DNA of 64,000 bases from an uncultured Alphaproteobacteria bacterium (GTDB lineage Bacteria; Pseudomonadota; Alphaproteobacteria; Micropepsales; Micropepsaceae), in contig CAIOYY010000057.1 of the NCBI GenBank assembly GCA_903862715.1, positions 62,001 through 126,000 of the forward strand. The letters run 5' to 3'. Position 1 is the first letter of the stretch; every line of letters starts with the position of its first letter. Both the position numbers and the translations under genes were made by a program. Below, piece by piece: positions 48,326 to 58,375 of the stretch. Under the pieces are notes generated by a model, which was not told the DNA's origin, did no database searches, and worked only from the letters and a program-made list of their open reading frames with translations.

Positions 48326-48956
48326 GTTTAAGCTCCCGCACTTCCAGAACGACCCCATCCGGGTCCGACATGCTTGGGTGCTGCCTTTCCTTCAGTGTCC
48401 AAGATTTATGGGCTTCCGTCAATTCTGACCCCAGATTTCGGCCCTTTGGAAACAAGGCGATTGTTTCGCTGCCCCAGAATCTTTGTGCATAAGCCAGCAG
48501 TTCCGGTAGCCCCGCGAGGGCCCGGGCTGTGACGACATCAAAAATCTCGCGGTCCGCCGCCTCCGCGCGGGCATTGCGGATATCGACCCTGAGCCCCAAT
48601 CGCTCTGCTACCGCGTTCAAAAAACTGCATTTTTTGGCTGTCGATTCATAGAGAACGGCCCGGAATCCTGCGCGTTCCCGCAAGACTTCCGCCAGTACAA
48701 GGCCGGGAAACCCTGCGCCCGATCCCAGGTCGATGAGCGAGCGTGCCTTCAAGGGAACGAGGGGGGCAAGCTGGGCGGAATCCAGGAAATGCCGGCGCCA
48801 GAGATCTGACATGGAGTTGCGAGACACGAGATTATGGACAGCGTTCCACTCAGCCAGCATATCGGCATAGGTCTTCAGGCGACCCAATGTTTCATGTGAA
48901 ACATTCGTGGCGGCCGCGAAGTCTTCCGCACCAAAGGCCTGGCTCTCAGCCGGCAT
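48300..48956 (-). CDS. rsmG: 16S rRNA (guanine527-N7)-methyltransferase RsmG
   Basis: 218-residue SAM-dependent enzyme modifying G527 of 16S rRNA (formerly GidB). SAM motif [16 protein letters not shown] (about residues 74-89), with [22 protein letters not shown] before it. The start overlaps the mnmG stop by 11 nt. The codons for NVSHET (about residues 18-23) coincide with a parS-like site, so this part of the protein is shaped by a DNA signal. Confidence 0.96.
   Translation of the reverse strand: MPAESQAFGAEDFAAATNVSHETLGRLKTYADMLAEWNAVHNLVSRNSMSDLWRRHFLDSAQLAPLVPLKARSLIDLGSGAGFPGLVLAEVLRERAGFRAVLYESTAKKCSFLNAVAERLGLRVDIRNARAEAADREIFDVVTARALAGLPELLAYAQRFWGSETIALFPKGRNLGSELTEAHKSWTLKERQHPSMSDPDGVVLEVRELKRAERNNHR
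48888..48903. promoter_or_regulatory. parS-like ParB-binding site inside rsmG
   Basis: TGTTTCATGTGAAACA, 15 of 16 identical to the bacterial parS consensus TGTTTCACGTGAAACA. It lies in the 5' part of rsmG, about 1.4 kb upstream of parB, where parS sites are commonly found in alphaproteobacteria. Confidence 0.9.
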
Positions 48957-50832
48957 GACGCCGCGCGTCTCGCCCTGCGGATTTCGCGGCGGCTTTTATA
49001 TGGGCCAGGACGAGCGTCAGCGCCGCCGGTGTCATGCCGTCGATCCGCGCCGCTTGCCCAAGCGTGCGTGGACGCACCTTGGACAGTTTCAATCGACACT
49101 CGTTGGAGAGGCCCGCCACCGCCGCATAATCAAACGCATCGGGAAGCATCAGCGACTCGTCGCGCTTGAAAGAGACGATGTCCGCCTCCTGCCGGTCGAG
49201 ATATCCGGCATAATGCGCATCGATCTCGAGCTGCTCGACAATGTCCACACCGAGACCCGAGAGCTCCGGCCAGATGCGTGCAAGGTCGGCAAATGCCACG
49301 TCAGGGAAGGCAAGCAGCTGAGCCGCTGTACGGCGTACGCCGTCCTGACGCACATGGACGCCGTGCTTCGCCGCTTCGTTCGGCGTTAGGGTCAGTGTTT
49401 CCGCCCGCACGCGCGCTGCATCGAGCTGCGCATGCTTCTCCGCAAAGACTTTGCGCCTTTGTTCGCCGACAATCCCGATTTCATCACCCCGCGCAGTCAG
49501 ACGCTGATCGGCGTTGTCCGCACGAAGGGTGAGGCGATATTCGGCGCGCGAGGTGAACATGCGATAGGGCTCGTTGACACCCCGCGTGATCAGATCGTCG
49601 ATCAACACGCCGATATAGGCTTCCGAACGATCGAGCACAAAAGCGTCCGAACCCCCTGCCTTGCGGGCGGCATTTATGCCGGCGATCAATCCTTGCGCGG
49701 CCGCTTCCTCATAACCTGTGGTGCCATTGATCTGCCCGGCGAGAAAGAGACCAGGCGTCTTCTTCGTCTCCAGTGTCGCCGACAATTCGCGTGGATCTAC
49801 GTAATCATATTCAACCGCATAGCCGGGCCGGATCATCGCCGCCTTCTCAAGACCCGGAACGGTTTTTAGAAGTTCGCGCTGCACGTCCTCGGGAAGCGAG
49901 GTGGAGATGCCATTCGGATAGATCGTATCGTCGTCGAGACCTTCCGGCTCGAGAAAGATCTGGTGACCTTCCTTGCCCTCGAAACGCACCACCTTGTCCT
50001 CAATGGAGGGACAGTAACGCGGGCCAACGCTTTCGATCTGCCCCGAATACATCGGCGCGCGATGGAGATTGGCGCGGATGATTTCATGCGTGCGCGCCGT
50101 CGTCCCTGTCAGGTGACAGGGAATCTGCGGCGTGGTGATTTTCGTTGTGAGGAAAGAAAATGGCACCGGCGGATCATCACCCGGCTGCACCGAAAGACCG
50201 GTCCAGTCTATAGTCCGCCCATCAAGACGCGGCGGTGTACCCGTCTTGAGACGGCCCATCTTAAGGCCCATTTCATATAGGGTTTTGGAAAGGCCGAGCG
50301 CCGGGCCTTCGCCGACGCGACCCGCCGCTATCTTTGTCTCGCCGATATGGATGAGGCCGCGCAAGAACGTGCCCGTCGTCACAACCACGCATGGCGTCGC
50401 GATCTCGGCGCCCGTCACGGTTCTGACGCCGGCAACCGAACCGTCCTTGAGGACGACATCGTCGGCTTCATCGGCGAGGATCGTAAGGTTTGCCTGGGCC
50501 TGAAGGGCTGCTTGCATGGCATTTCGATAGAGCTTGCGGTCGGCCTGCGCGCGGGGTCCGCGCACCGCCGGACCCTTGCGGCGGTTGAGAAGGCGAAACT
50601 GGATACCCGCGGCGTCCGCCACGACGCCCATGACGCCGTCGAGCGCATCAATCTCGCGCACCAGATGGCCTTTGCCGAGGCCGCCGATCGCCGGGTTGCA
50701 GGACATCTCGCCGATGGTCTCGAGGCGATGGGTCAGAAGAAGCGTCTTCGCTCCGGCGCGCGCGGACGCCGCCGCAGCTTCCGAGCCCGCGTGTCCTCCA
50801 CCGATCACCACAACGTCAAAGCGCATCATCAT
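48946..50832 (-). CDS. mnmG: tRNA uridine 5-carboxymethylaminomethyl modification enzyme MnmG
   Basis: 628-residue FAD protein (GidA) that with MnmE installs cmnm5 on wobble U34. N-terminal Rossmann motif [16 protein letters not shown], the family signatures [22 protein letters not shown] and [14 protein letters not shown], and a helical tRNA-binding C-terminus. The start ATG at 50832 has GGAG five bases upstream; three ATGs in a row make the exact start ambiguous by up to six bases. Second gene of the mnmE-mnmG-rsmG-parAB operon. Confidence 0.98.
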   Translation of the reverse strand: MMMRFDVVVIGGGHAGSEAAAASARAGAKTLLLTHRLETIGEMSCNPAIGGLGKGHLVREIDALDGVMGVVADAAGIQFRLLNRRKGPAVRGPRAQADRKLYRNAMQAALQAQANLTILADEADDVVLKDGSVAGVRTVTGAEIATPCVVVTTGTFLRGLIHIGETKIAAGRVGEGPALGLSKTLYEMGLKMGRLKTGTPPRLDGRTIDWTGLSVQPGDDPPVPFSFLTTKITTPQIPCHLTGTTARTHEIIRANLHRAPMYSGQIESVGPRYCPSIEDKVVRFEGKEGHQIFLEPEGLDDDTIYPNGISTSLPEDVQRELLKTVPGLEKAAMIRPGYAVEYDYVDPRELSATLETKKTPGLFLAGQINGTTGYEEAAAQGLIAGINAARKAGGSDAFVLDRSEAYIGVLIDDLITRGVNEPYRMFTSRAEYRLTLRADNADQRLTARGDEIGIVGEQRRKVFAEKHAQLDAARVRAETLTLTPNEAAKHGVHVRQDGVRRTAAQLLAFPDVAFADLARIWPELSGLGVDIVEQLEIDAHYAGYLDRQEADIVSFKRDESLMLPDAFDYAAVAGLSNECRLKLSKVRPRTLGQAARIDGMTPAALTLVLAHIKAAAKSAGRDARRHAG

Positions 50833-50879
50833 GTCCGCTCCAATAATCGCTCCTGTGGATGGTCTCAAGGGAAACCGAG

Positions 50880-50895
50880 TGTTTCACGTGAAGCA
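50880..50895. promoter_or_regulatory. parS-like ParB-binding site between mnmE and mnmG
   Basis: TGTTTCACGTGAAGCA, 15 of 16 identical to the parS consensus, with the CACGTG core intact. It lies in the 68-bp gap between mnmE and mnmG, about 2 kb from the site in rsmG. The two sites flank mnmG. Confidence 0.9.
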
Positions 50896-50900
50896 GTGCC

Positions 50901-52205
50901 TCACTTCCCGATGCAGAAATCTCGAAAGACCACGTCAAGGAGCTCATCGAGATCGACCCGGCCGGTGATGCGCCCGATGGCATTGAGTGCCCGGCGAACA
51001 TCCTCCGCGGCAAGATCGACTTCGCCGGGAGGCTGCATTAACGCACGCGAAAGCGACAGCTCGGCTTCATCCAAAGCGTGGCGATGCCGGGCGCGGGTCA
51101 AAACCGGCGTATCGCCCTTAAGGCTCGTTTCGGCTTTGCCCGCTATAAGATCGACCAACGCATCGATCCCTTCGCCGGTCGTGGCGGAGAACCAGTGGCC
51201 GGGCGGGCGCGCGGTGACGAGATCGGCCTTGCTGAAGGCGATAATGTCGGCGTCGTCGCGGGTGGGCACAGAATCGGGCGCCATTCCGTCGACCACCAAT
51301 AGCCGGACATCGGCGTTGTCCGCGCGTTCCTTTGCGCGGCGCACGCCTTCGCGTTCCACGGCATCGTCTGTCTCGCGAAGCCCGGCCGTGTCTGCCAGGA
51401 TGACCGGATAACCCCTGAGGTCGAGCCGGACTTCGATCACGTCGCGGGTCGTGCCGGGCATCTCGGAAACGATGGCCACATCGCGGCGGGCGAGGGCGTT
51501 GACCAGTGAGCTCTTGCCCGCATTAGGCGCCCCGATGACCGCAACCTGAAGGCCTTCACGTAAAATCTCACCCCGGCGCCCATCCTTCAGATGGACGGCA
51601 ATGGCGCTGCGTATGGTGGCCAATTCGTCGCAACTGGCCTCAAGCGCGCCTTCCGGAATTTCCTCATCCGGAAAATCGATCGCAGCTTCAAGCCAGGCCG
51701 CCGCACGGATCAAGCGTGAACGCCATCCTTCGTAAAGCGCAGACAACGCCCCATCATACTGTTGAAGGGCTTGCCGGCGCTGGGCGTCCGTTTCCGCATC
51801 GATCAGGTCGGCGAGGGCTTCGGCCTGCGTTAGGTCCAGACGGCCATTCTCGACCGCCCGGCGGGTAAATTCACCCGGCTCTGCGGGCCGAAAGCCGTCG
51901 ATCCTCTGGACCGCACCAAGAACAGCGTCCACGACCGCACGCCCCCCATGGCATTGCAGCTCCATGGTGTTTTCGCCCGTAAAGGAATGGGGTGCCGGAA
52001 ACCATAGGACGAGGGCGGAATCTATCCGCTCCTCCGTCGCAATATCGAACAATGTTCGGAACACGGCTCTGCGAGCCTTAGGCAGAGGTGCCTGGAAAAG
52101 CTTTGCCGCCTCCGCAGCCATAGGTCCCGATATACGGATGACGGCGACGCCGGCACGGCCCGGCGCGGTCGAAAGCGCAAAAATTGTGTCGCGTTCCGGC
52201 CTCAA
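50901..52205 (-). CDS. mnmE: tRNA uridine-5-carboxymethylaminomethyl(34) synthesis GTPase MnmE
   Basis: 434-residue GTPase partner of MnmG. N-terminal folate-binding domain (about 1-118, DTIFALSTAPGRAGVAVIRISG), helical domain, an inserted G domain (about 215-365: G1 GAPNAGKSS, G3 DTAGLRET, G4-like SKAD) and the invariant C-terminal CIGK with the catalytic Cys. The start is a TTG at 52205; the nearest upstream ATG is out of frame and quickly stopped. First gene of the minus-strand mnmE-mnmG-rsmG-parA-parB set; rho, often adjacent to it, is 6 kb away. Confidence 0.97.
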   Translation of the reverse strand: MRPERDTIFALSTAPGRAGVAVIRISGPMAAEAAKLFQAPLPKARRAVFRTLFDIATEERIDSALVLWFPAPHSFTGENTMELQCHGGRAVVDAVLGAVQRIDGFRPAEPGEFTRRAVENGRLDLTQAEALADLIDAETDAQRRQALQQYDGALSALYEGWRSRLIRAAAWLEAAIDFPDEEIPEGALEASCDELATIRSAIAVHLKDGRRGEILREGLQVAVIGAPNAGKSSLVNALARRDVAIVSEMPGTTRDVIEVRLDLRGYPVILADTAGLRETDDAVEREGVRRAKERADNADVRLLVVDGMAPDSVPTRDDADIIAFSKADLVTARPPGHWFSATTGEGIDALVDLIAGKAETSLKGDTPVLTRARHRHALDEAELSLSRALMQPPGEVDLAAEDVRRALNAIGRITGRVDLDELLDVVFRDFCIGK

Positions 52206-52381
52206 AGTCTCATGCGCCTTTCACCTCGTTCGTCCCGCGTACCCTCTGACGCCGCAACACCTCATCCTTAGCCTTGTGAGAACAAGGAAAGAAGCGGTAG
52301 GAAACAAGGGTCCGCACCAAAACACTTCAATGATAATTCCTGCGGATAGCCCTTTCTCGAAATCGTTTTCACGGAAAAGCC

Positions 52382-54454
52382 ATGTCCGGAAATTTGCTCG
52401 CCTCCGAAACAAGCCCCTATTTGCTGCAGCATAAAGACAACCCGGTGCATTGGCGTCCCTGGGGCGCGGAAGCGCTCGACGAGGCGAAACGCACCAACAA
52501 GCCGCTGCTTGTTTCGGTCGGCTATGCCGCCTGCCATTGGTGCCACGTGATGGCGCATGAAAGCTTTGAGGACCCCGAAACCGCCGATCTGATGAACGAG
52601 TTGTTCGTCTCGGTGAAGGTCGATCGTGAAGAGCGCCCCGATATCGACGCATGGCTGCAAACCGCGATCACGCTGACGAATGAAGGGGGCGGCTGGCCGC
52701 TCAATGTCTTTCTGACGCCGGAAGGAGAACCCTTCTGGGCGGGAACCTATTTTCCGAAGAACGATAATTTCGGGCGACCGGCCTTCAAATCGGTGCTGCG
52801 CGAAATCGCAACGCGCTACCGCGAAAATCCGGACAGCATCAAACCGAATACGCAGCGCATTCAGCAGATCATGGACCGCGCCTGGTCGCAGAACCGCTCG
52901 GGCAAAATCGATCCCTTAATGCTGGAACAGCTTTCCATCGCCACGGCGCAACGCTTCGATATTTTCTTTGGCGGCATTCAGGGTGCGCCTAAATTTCCCA
53001 GCCTTCCTTCCTTGAAGCTTCTGTGGCGCGCTTATTTGCGGACCGGCACGCCGCAATTCTTGCAGATCGTCATGACGTCGCTCGATGCGATGAGCCGCGG
53101 CGGCATTTATGATCATGTCGGCGGCGGTTTTGCGCGGTACGCAGTCGATGAACGCTGGATCGTTCCGCATTTCGAAAAAATGCTGTCCGACAATGCGCAG
53201 TTCATCGACATGCTGACGCTGGCCTGGCAGGCCAGCCGTACGCCGATGTTCCGCAGCCATGTTGAGGACACGGTCGCCTGGCTACTGCGCGAAATGCGCG
53301 TCGACGGCGCGGGCTTCGCCACAAGCCTCGATGCCGACACGGAAGGCGAGGAAGGAAAATATTACACCTGGACCGAGGCGGAACTCGACACCGCGCTGCA
53401 AGGAACCATGATCCCGCGCTTCAAGCAGGTCTACGGTGTTTCCACGGAAGGCAATTTCCACGGCCGCAATGTTCTGCACCGTTACATCCCCGTGCCGAAT
53501 CTCAGTCAGGCCGATGAAAATCTATTCGCGACCCAGCGCAAAAAGCTTCTCGCGGTGCGCGAAACCCGAGAGAAACCTTTCCGTGACGACAAGGTGCTCG
53601 CCGACTGGAACGGCATGATGATCGCGGCGCTCAGCTTCGCCGGACCCGTAATGCAGCATCCCGAGTGGACAGACGCGGCGGAAAAGGCTTTTGCCTATGT
53701 CTGCGAAAAGCTCGGCGATGGCGACAGGCTGTTTCACACCTATCGTGCAGGCAAGCGCCAGCATGCGGGCTTCTCAGACGATTACGCGAACATGGCGCTC
53801 GCGGCCTTGATGCTCTTTGAAGCAACTCAGAACAGATCCTATCTTGAGCGGGCCATCGCCTGGACGCGCGTTCTCGACGAGGATTACTGGAACATCGCGC
53901 AAGGCGGCTATGCGTTCTCACCGAACCGGAACGAGCCGGTGGAAATCAAGATCCGCACGGCGCTCGACACCCAGACGCCGGCCGCCAACGGGCTGATGCT
54001 CGAGGTGCTGGCACGCCTCTATTACCTTACCGGTGAACAGGCCTATGGCGACCGGATTACCGCGCTCGCCAATGCGTTCTCGGGCGACGTCAATGGCGCC
54101 TATCTGCAGATGGCGACCTTCCTCAACGGAATCGAATTCTGCGCCAACGCGGTTCAGGTCGTCATCATCGGTCCGAACACCGACACGCGCACGCATGATC
54201 TCATCAATGCGGTTCTGGGGCGCAGTATTCCGAATCGTCTTCTCACCATCATCGCGCCCGACGCCATCTTGCCGGCAACCCATCCCGCGCATGGCAAGGC
54301 GATGCAGAACGGGCAGCCCACCGCCTATATCTGCCGCGGCAATATCTGCTCCTCTCCGGTTACGAGTGCCGTGACCCTGTCGCAGGCGCTGCAAATGCCG
54401 AATACCAACCAGGGTGCCGTGCAGGCGGCGATTGCGCCGCGCCGAGGACGATAG
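52382..54454 (+). CDS. Thioredoxin-domain protein of the DUF255/YyaL (SSP411-like) family
   Basis: 690-residue protein. The N-terminal thioredoxin-like DUF255 domain (about 1-165) opens [23 protein letters not shown] and has the CHWCH motif (about residues 52-56). The remainder is an (alpha/alpha)6-barrel with [26 protein letters not shown] and [15 protein letters not shown], as in glycan isomerases and epimerases. Function is unknown, although the fold is widely conserved from bacteria to animals. The 176-bp upstream region is divergent with mnmE. First of five plus-strand genes up to 57412, with gaps of 30-90 nt. Confidence 0.9.
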   Translation: MSGNLLASETSPYLLQHKDNPVHWRPWGAEALDEAKRTNKPLLVSVGYAACHWCHVMAHESFEDPETADLMNELFVSVKVDREERPDIDAWLQTAITLTNEGGGWPLNVFLTPEGEPFWAGTYFPKNDNFGRPAFKSVLREIATRYRENPDSIKPNTQRIQQIMDRAWSQNRSGKIDPLMLEQLSIATAQRFDIFFGGIQGAPKFPSLPSLKLLWRAYLRTGTPQFLQIVMTSLDAMSRGGIYDHVGGGFARYAVDERWIVPHFEKMLSDNAQFIDMLTLAWQASRTPMFRSHVEDTVAWLLREMRVDGAGFATSLDADTEGEEGKYYTWTEAELDTALQGTMIPRFKQVYGVSTEGNFHGRNVLHRYIPVPNLSQADENLFATQRKKLLAVRETREKPFRDDKVLADWNGMMIAALSFAGPVMQHPEWTDAAEKAFAYVCEKLGDGDRLFHTYRAGKRQHAGFSDDYANMALAALMLFEATQNRSYLERAIAWTRVLDEDYWNIAQGGYAFSPNRNEPVEIKIRTALDTQTPAANGLMLEVLARLYYLTGEQAYGDRITALANAFSGDVNGAYLQMATFLNGIEFCANAVQVVIIGPNTDTRTHDLINAVLGRSIPNRLLTIIAPDAILPATHPAHGKAMQNGQPTAYICRGNICSSPVTSAVTLSQALQMPNTNQGAVQAAIAPRRGR

Positions 54455-54501
54455 ATCCAAATTGAAAGAGAGCATCCTAGCGCGCCAAAGAGGAGAAAAT
54501 C

Positions 54502-55200
54502 ATGAGCGGAAAGCAAGTCACGATAACGAGCAGGGACGGCGCGTTCGGCGGCTATCTCGCCAGCCCGAAAACGGGCACCGGCCCCAGCATCCTCGTTATC
54601 CAGGAAATCTTCGGCATCAATGAATTCGTGCGCGAGGTCTGCGACTATTACGCGGCGCGCGGCTATTTTGCTTTGGCGCCCGATCTCTTCTGGCGCATCG
54701 AACCGGGCGTACAGCTTACCGATAAAACCGAGGAACATTGGAAGCGCGCCTTCGCGCTGATGCAAGCCTTCGATATCGACAAGGGTGTCGGGGATATCCA
54801 GACCAGCATTTCCTATTTGCGCAATGTTCCGGGCTGCAGCGGAAAGGTCGGTACTGTCGGCTATTGCCTCGGCGGCCAACTCGCTTTTCTTTCCGCAACC
54901 CGCACGGATGCCGACGCGGCGGTCGGTTATTACGGGGTCTATATTCAGGACCGCCTCGGCGAGGCGAGCCATATCAGCAAGCCGCTCCTTCTCCATATCG
55001 CGGAGAAAGACCAGTTCGTACCGAAGGAAGCCCAGGATAAAATCATTGGTACGCTGTCGGGCAATCCGAACGTCACGCTCCATACCTATCCGGGAATGGA
55101 CCACGCCTTTGCCCGTACCGGTGGCGCGCATTACGATAAGGCGAATGCCGATCTCGCCAATTCGCGCAGCGATACGTTCTTCCGCGAAAAGCTCGGCTAA
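54502..55200 (+). CDS. Dienelactone hydrolase family protein
   Basis: 232-residue alpha/beta hydrolase. The DLH triad is complete: Cys122 in GYCLGG, Asp170 in AEKDQFV and His201 in GMDHAF, together with the activating Glu36 in QEIFG. Family members open dienelactones in aromatic degradation, but many are of unknown specificity and no other catabolic genes are near. Ribosome-binding site AGAGGAG lies eight bases before the ATG. It is followed 32 nt later by a quinone oxidoreductase gene. Confidence 0.92.
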   Translation: MSGKQVTITSRDGAFGGYLASPKTGTGPSILVIQEIFGINEFVREVCDYYAARGYFALAPDLFWRIEPGVQLTDKTEEHWKRAFALMQAFDIDKGVGDIQTSISYLRNVPGCSGKVGTVGYCLGGQLAFLSATRTDADAAVGYYGVYIQDRLGEASHISKPLLLHIAEKDQFVPKEAQDKIIGTLSGNPNVTLHTYPGMDHAFARTGGAHYDKANADLANSRSDTFFREKLG

Positions 55201-55232
55201 ACCCGCTCGTCCGATGTTCTGAGGTTTTTTCC

Positions 55233-56201
55233 GTGAAAGCCATTCGTGTTCATACGCCCGGCGGCCCGGAATCGATGGTCTTCGAAGACATCGATCTTGC
55301 GCCGCCCGGCCCCGACGAAATCCGTGTCCGCCATACGGTGATCGGCGTCAATTTCATCGACACCTATCATCGCTCCGGTCTGTACAAGCTTCCGCTTCCC
55401 GCCCGTATCGGCTCGGAAGCGGCGGCGGTCGTCCAGGCGGTGGGCGCGAATGTAACGCGCGTGAAACCGGGCGATCGCATCGGCTATGTGAATGTCGTTG
55501 GCGCCTATGCGGAAGAGGCCAATATTCCCGCCTGGCGCGCGGTCAAGCTCCCCGACTGGATCTCCAACGAAACCGTCGCCGCGTCTATGCTGAAAGGCTT
55601 CACCGCACAATATCTCCTGAAGCGCACCTTTCCGGTGCAGGCGGGCCAGACCATTCTCGTCCACGCCGCCGCTGGCGGGGTGGGTCTCATTCTTTGCCAA
55701 TGGGCAAAACATCTCGGCGTTACCGTCATCGGTACGGTCGGGGCTGACTCAAAACGCGAACTCGCGCTCGCCAATGGCTGCGCCCATGTCCTCAATTCCC
55801 GCACCGACGATATCGTGGCGAAGGTCAAGGAACTGACAGACGGTGTCGGCGTCCCGGTCGTCTATGATTCCGTGGGCAAGGATACCTTCGAGTCCTCGCT
55901 CGATTGCCTCGCCGTACGCGGCCTGATGGTAACCTTCGGCAACGCGTCCGGACCGGTACCCGCCTTCGAGCCTCACAGGCTCGCACCCAAGGGCTCATTG
56001 TTCCTCACCCGCCCAACCCTCGTGCATCACATAAGAACCGCTGAGGAGACGCAGGAGACCGCTGACGACCTGTTTGCCGTCATTCGCTCCGGCGCCGTGA
56101 AGATCGCGGTGCATCAGCGCTTTGCGCTGTCTCAGGCGCGCGAAGCCCATGAGGCGCTTCACAGCCGTGCCACCACAGGCGCGACCGTTCTCATTCCGTA
56201 A
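55233..56201 (+). CDS. NADPH:quinone oxidoreductase (zeta-crystallin / QorA-like MDR enzyme)
   Basis: 322-residue medium-chain dehydrogenase/reductase without the structural or catalytic zinc ligands. N-terminal VIGVNFIDTYHRSGLYKLPLPARIGSEAAAVV is the quinone oxidoreductase signature, and HAAAGGVGLILCQWAKHLG the NADPH loop (about residues 147-165). It is likely a one-electron quinone reductase or a related enal/quinone detoxifier. The start is a GTG. It follows the dienelactone hydrolase gene by 32 nt, so they are probably co-transcribed. Confidence 0.93.
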   Translation: MKAIRVHTPGGPESMVFEDIDLAPPGPDEIRVRHTVIGVNFIDTYHRSGLYKLPLPARIGSEAAAVVQAVGANVTRVKPGDRIGYVNVVGAYAEEANIPAWRAVKLPDWISNETVAASMLKGFTAQYLLKRTFPVQAGQTILVHAAAGGVGLILCQWAKHLGVTVIGTVGADSKRELALANGCAHVLNSRTDDIVAKVKELTDGVGVPVVYDSVGKDTFESSLDCLAVRGLMVTFGNASGPVPAFEPHRLAPKGSLFLTRPTLVHHIRTAEETQETADDLFAVIRSGAVKIAVHQRFALSQAREAHEALHSRATTGATVLIP

Positions 56202-56289
56202 GAAAGCCGCATCCAACAAGCGATCCGCGGACCCATGCCCGGATCATTTTCGGGTAGACAGGCGTTTTCAGGAAGGGCCAACTGGAAGC

Positions 56290-56865
56290 ATGTTGGCCGA
56301 TGAACGCCTCGCACTCGCATTGATCTCGTGGGTCACCACGCTGATCGCCTTTATTGCCGGCGTTCTGGCCTATCCGGCCGGCTCGGCGGCTCTTCTCGCC
56401 CTCAGCTTTATCCTGGTGCAACTTTCGGTGGACACGACCTTCGCCTTTCGCGCGGCGCTGGGTCTGCCGGCGCGTAAGAACTGGAGCGTGCGCCTTCAGG
56501 GCGTCGTGATGATCATTCTCGGCGCGCTGGTCTGCGCCGTTGTCGCAAGACTGTTCCTGCAAGGAAGCTTTCCCCACCCACGCTTCATCATGGCGGTGGG
56601 CGTACTCGCACTGTTCGCCAGTCTGGTCTCCTGGGCCATCCTTCTCAAATATCGGGGTGAGCCCGCCGACGCCGCTTCCGCCTGGCGGGCGGGGCGTCCC
56701 GATGTGGTGAACAGCATTGCCGTCGTCGCCGCTGGGCTCGCGGTCGCGCTGACGGGCTCAAACATTCCCGATCTCGTGATCGGGGGAGGCATGGCCGCAA
56801 TCTTCGTGCTATCGGGATGGCGCATTGCGGCGAGCGGTCGCCTCGACGCGGGACGGCCGGGTTGA
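56290..56865 (+). CDS. CDF-fold-like small membrane protein without metal ligands
   Basis: 191 residues, six hydrophobic helices, no cytoplasmic C-terminal domain. The last third (PDVVNSIAVVAAGLAVALTG followed by IPDLVIGGGMAAIFVLSGWRI) follows the final helices of cation diffusion facilitators. In the first site region, SAALLALSFILVQLSVD, the expected Asp/His/Asp are Leu, Ile and Gln, and in the second site the His four before Asp is Ala. Zn transport by the usual mechanism is therefore unlikely. The start ATG at 56290 has AGGAAGGG about 11 bases upstream; the open frame extends to 56122 inside the upstream gene. Confidence 0.65.
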   Translation: MLADERLALALISWVTTLIAFIAGVLAYPAGSAALLALSFILVQLSVDTTFAFRAALGLPARKNWSVRLQGVVMIILGALVCAVVARLFLQGSFPHPRFIMAVGVLALFASLVSWAILLKYRGEPADAASAWRAGRPDVVNSIAVVAAGLAVALTGSNIPDLVIGGGMAAIFVLSGWRIAASGRLDAGRPG

Positions 56866-56896
56866 GTTAGAATTTTTCAAGTGTCTGGGGGAGTGT

Positions 56897-57412
56897 ATGT
56901 CGAAATCGAGTGGGGCCGAACGCGCATTGGAGGCGGTGCTGTTCGCCAGCCGTTGGCTCATGGCCCCGTTCTATCTCGGGCTGGTCGTCGCGCTCGTCGC
57001 GCTGATGTGCGTCTTCGTGCACGAACTCATCACCCACGTCCCGGACATCCTGGTCCTCAACGAAACCGAGGTCATCATCTGGACGCTGTCCCTGATCGAT
57101 CTCTCGCTGGCGGGAAATCTCCTTTTGATGGTGATTTTCGCCGGTTACGAGAATTTTGTCTCCAAGATAGACACCGAAGGACATCCCGACCGTCCGGACT
57201 GGATGGGCAAGATCGACTTCTCCGGGATGAAGCTCAAACTCATCGGCGCCATCGTCGCGATTTCCGCCATCCATCTCCTGAAGGCGTTCATCTCGATTCA
57301 CGACTACGAGTACAATGAGCTGGTGATGCTAGTCGTAATCCATATGGCCTTCGTCGCGTCCGGCGTTCTTCTCGCGCTGATGGACTATATCTCCGGCAAG
57401 GCAGCGCATTAG
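56897..57412 (+). CDS. UPF0114 (YqhA / TIGR00645) family membrane protein
   Basis: 171-residue inner-membrane protein with four hydrophobic segments (about 12-40, 58-78, 105-128 and 135-160). It has the conserved sequence NLLLMVIFAGYENFVSKIDTEGHPDRPDWMGKIDFSGMKLKLIGAIVAISAIHLLKAF in the middle, cited here only by its parts GYENFVSKID and KLKLIGAIVAISAIHLLK. Function unknown. The ATG at 56897 has GGGAG four to five bases upstream. It converges on an EamA gene with a 7-bp gap. Confidence 0.88.
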   Translation: MSKSSGAERALEAVLFASRWLMAPFYLGLVVALVALMCVFVHELITHVPDILVLNETEVIIWTLSLIDLSLAGNLLLMVIFAGYENFVSKIDTEGHPDRPDWMGKIDFSGMKLKLIGAIVAISAIHLLKAFISIHDYEYNELVMLVVIHMAFVASGVLLALMDYISGKAAH

Positions 57413-57419
57413 ACGCGCT

Positions 57420-58346
57420 TCAGCGCACGATCTCAGGCGGGATGGGTGCGCGCCGTGACGGAATGGTCATGGCCGCAACGCCCGCAATAACACACGCCAT
57501 GCCGATCGCGTCGCTCAGATCTAGACTCTCGTCGAGAAACACGACCCCGATGGCAACGCCGATGGGCACGCGCAGATAAGACTGCGCGGTGGTTCCGACC
57601 GAACCCAGCGTCTGAATGAGACGGAAATAAATCACATAGGCGAGCGCGGTCGAAAATATCGCCAGCACCAGCATGGCGATCAACGACATGCGGGAAGGCG
57701 CCGCCGTCCAGGGGTGCTCAAGAACAAGGCTCGCTGGAATGAGAAGAAGGGCCGCAGATAATGTCGTCGTCGCCGCCGTCGCCAGCGGATCGATTTCTTT
57801 CAGATTGCGGCCATAGATTGCGCCGCCCGCATAACAGGCGCTGGCCGCAACCACGGCGAGCTGAGCTACGACATCACGTCCCACTCCGTTAACGGCCTCA
57901 AGTCCAACGAGAAGACACACACCGGCCATCCCGATGACGACACCGAAAAGCTTCCCACCGGTAATGGCCTCATGCCGCGTGACGATGACCGTCAGAAGGG
58001 TCGCGAAAATCGGCGTCGTCGCATTCAGGATCGATGCAAGGCTGGCTTCGACCGTGATCTCCGCCCAGGCAATGAGCGCGAAAGGACAAACGATTCCGAG
58101 AATTGCCTGCGTCCAGATCTTGCGCCAGATCACACGGCCCTTGGGCCATCTCGCGCCCCACATCCGCATGATGACGAACAGCAGCACACCCGCAATCAGC
58201 GTGCGTCCGCCCATTAAGGCGAGAGGGGGAATGGTCTCAACGCCGATACGGATGAAAGTGAAGGAACTGGCCCAGAAGCAGGCAAGTACGCCGAGAAGCG
58301 CGAATTCCGTCATCCGGCTCTCAGACCGAATTTCGAACCCCGCCAT
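57420..58346 (-). CDS. DMT superfamily transporter, EamA family
   Basis: 308 residues with ten hydrophobic helices in two EamA repeats. FWASSFTFIRIGVETIPPLALMGGRTLIAG opens repeat one and SACYAGGAIYGRNLK repeat two; IYFRLIQTLGSVGTTAQSYLRVPIGVAIG lies in the second repeat. It is a putative metabolite exporter of unknown substrate. ATG 58346 has GGAAG six bases upstream; an ATG at 58313 is possible. It lies 29 nt downstream of rho on the same strand. Confidence 0.9.
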   Translation of the reverse strand: MAGFEIRSESRMTEFALLGVLACFWASSFTFIRIGVETIPPLALMGGRTLIAGVLLFVIMRMWGARWPKGRVIWRKIWTQAILGIVCPFALIAWAEITVEASLASILNATTPIFATLLTVIVTRHEAITGGKLFGVVIGMAGVCLLVGLEAVNGVGRDVVAQLAVVAASACYAGGAIYGRNLKEIDPLATAATTTLSAALLLIPASLVLEHPWTAAPSRMSLIAMLVLAIFSTALAYVIYFRLIQTLGSVGTTAQSYLRVPIGVAIGVVFLDESLDLSDAIGMACVIAGVAAMTIPSRRAPIPPEIVR

Positions 58347-58375
58347 ATCCGACTTCCGCCCGCAGCCGAGACGGA

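Noticed and set aside
52364-52381. Third parS-like site before the DUF255 gene
   Set aside because: The string around TTTTCACGGAAAA has lost the CACGTG core and matches parS too poorly.
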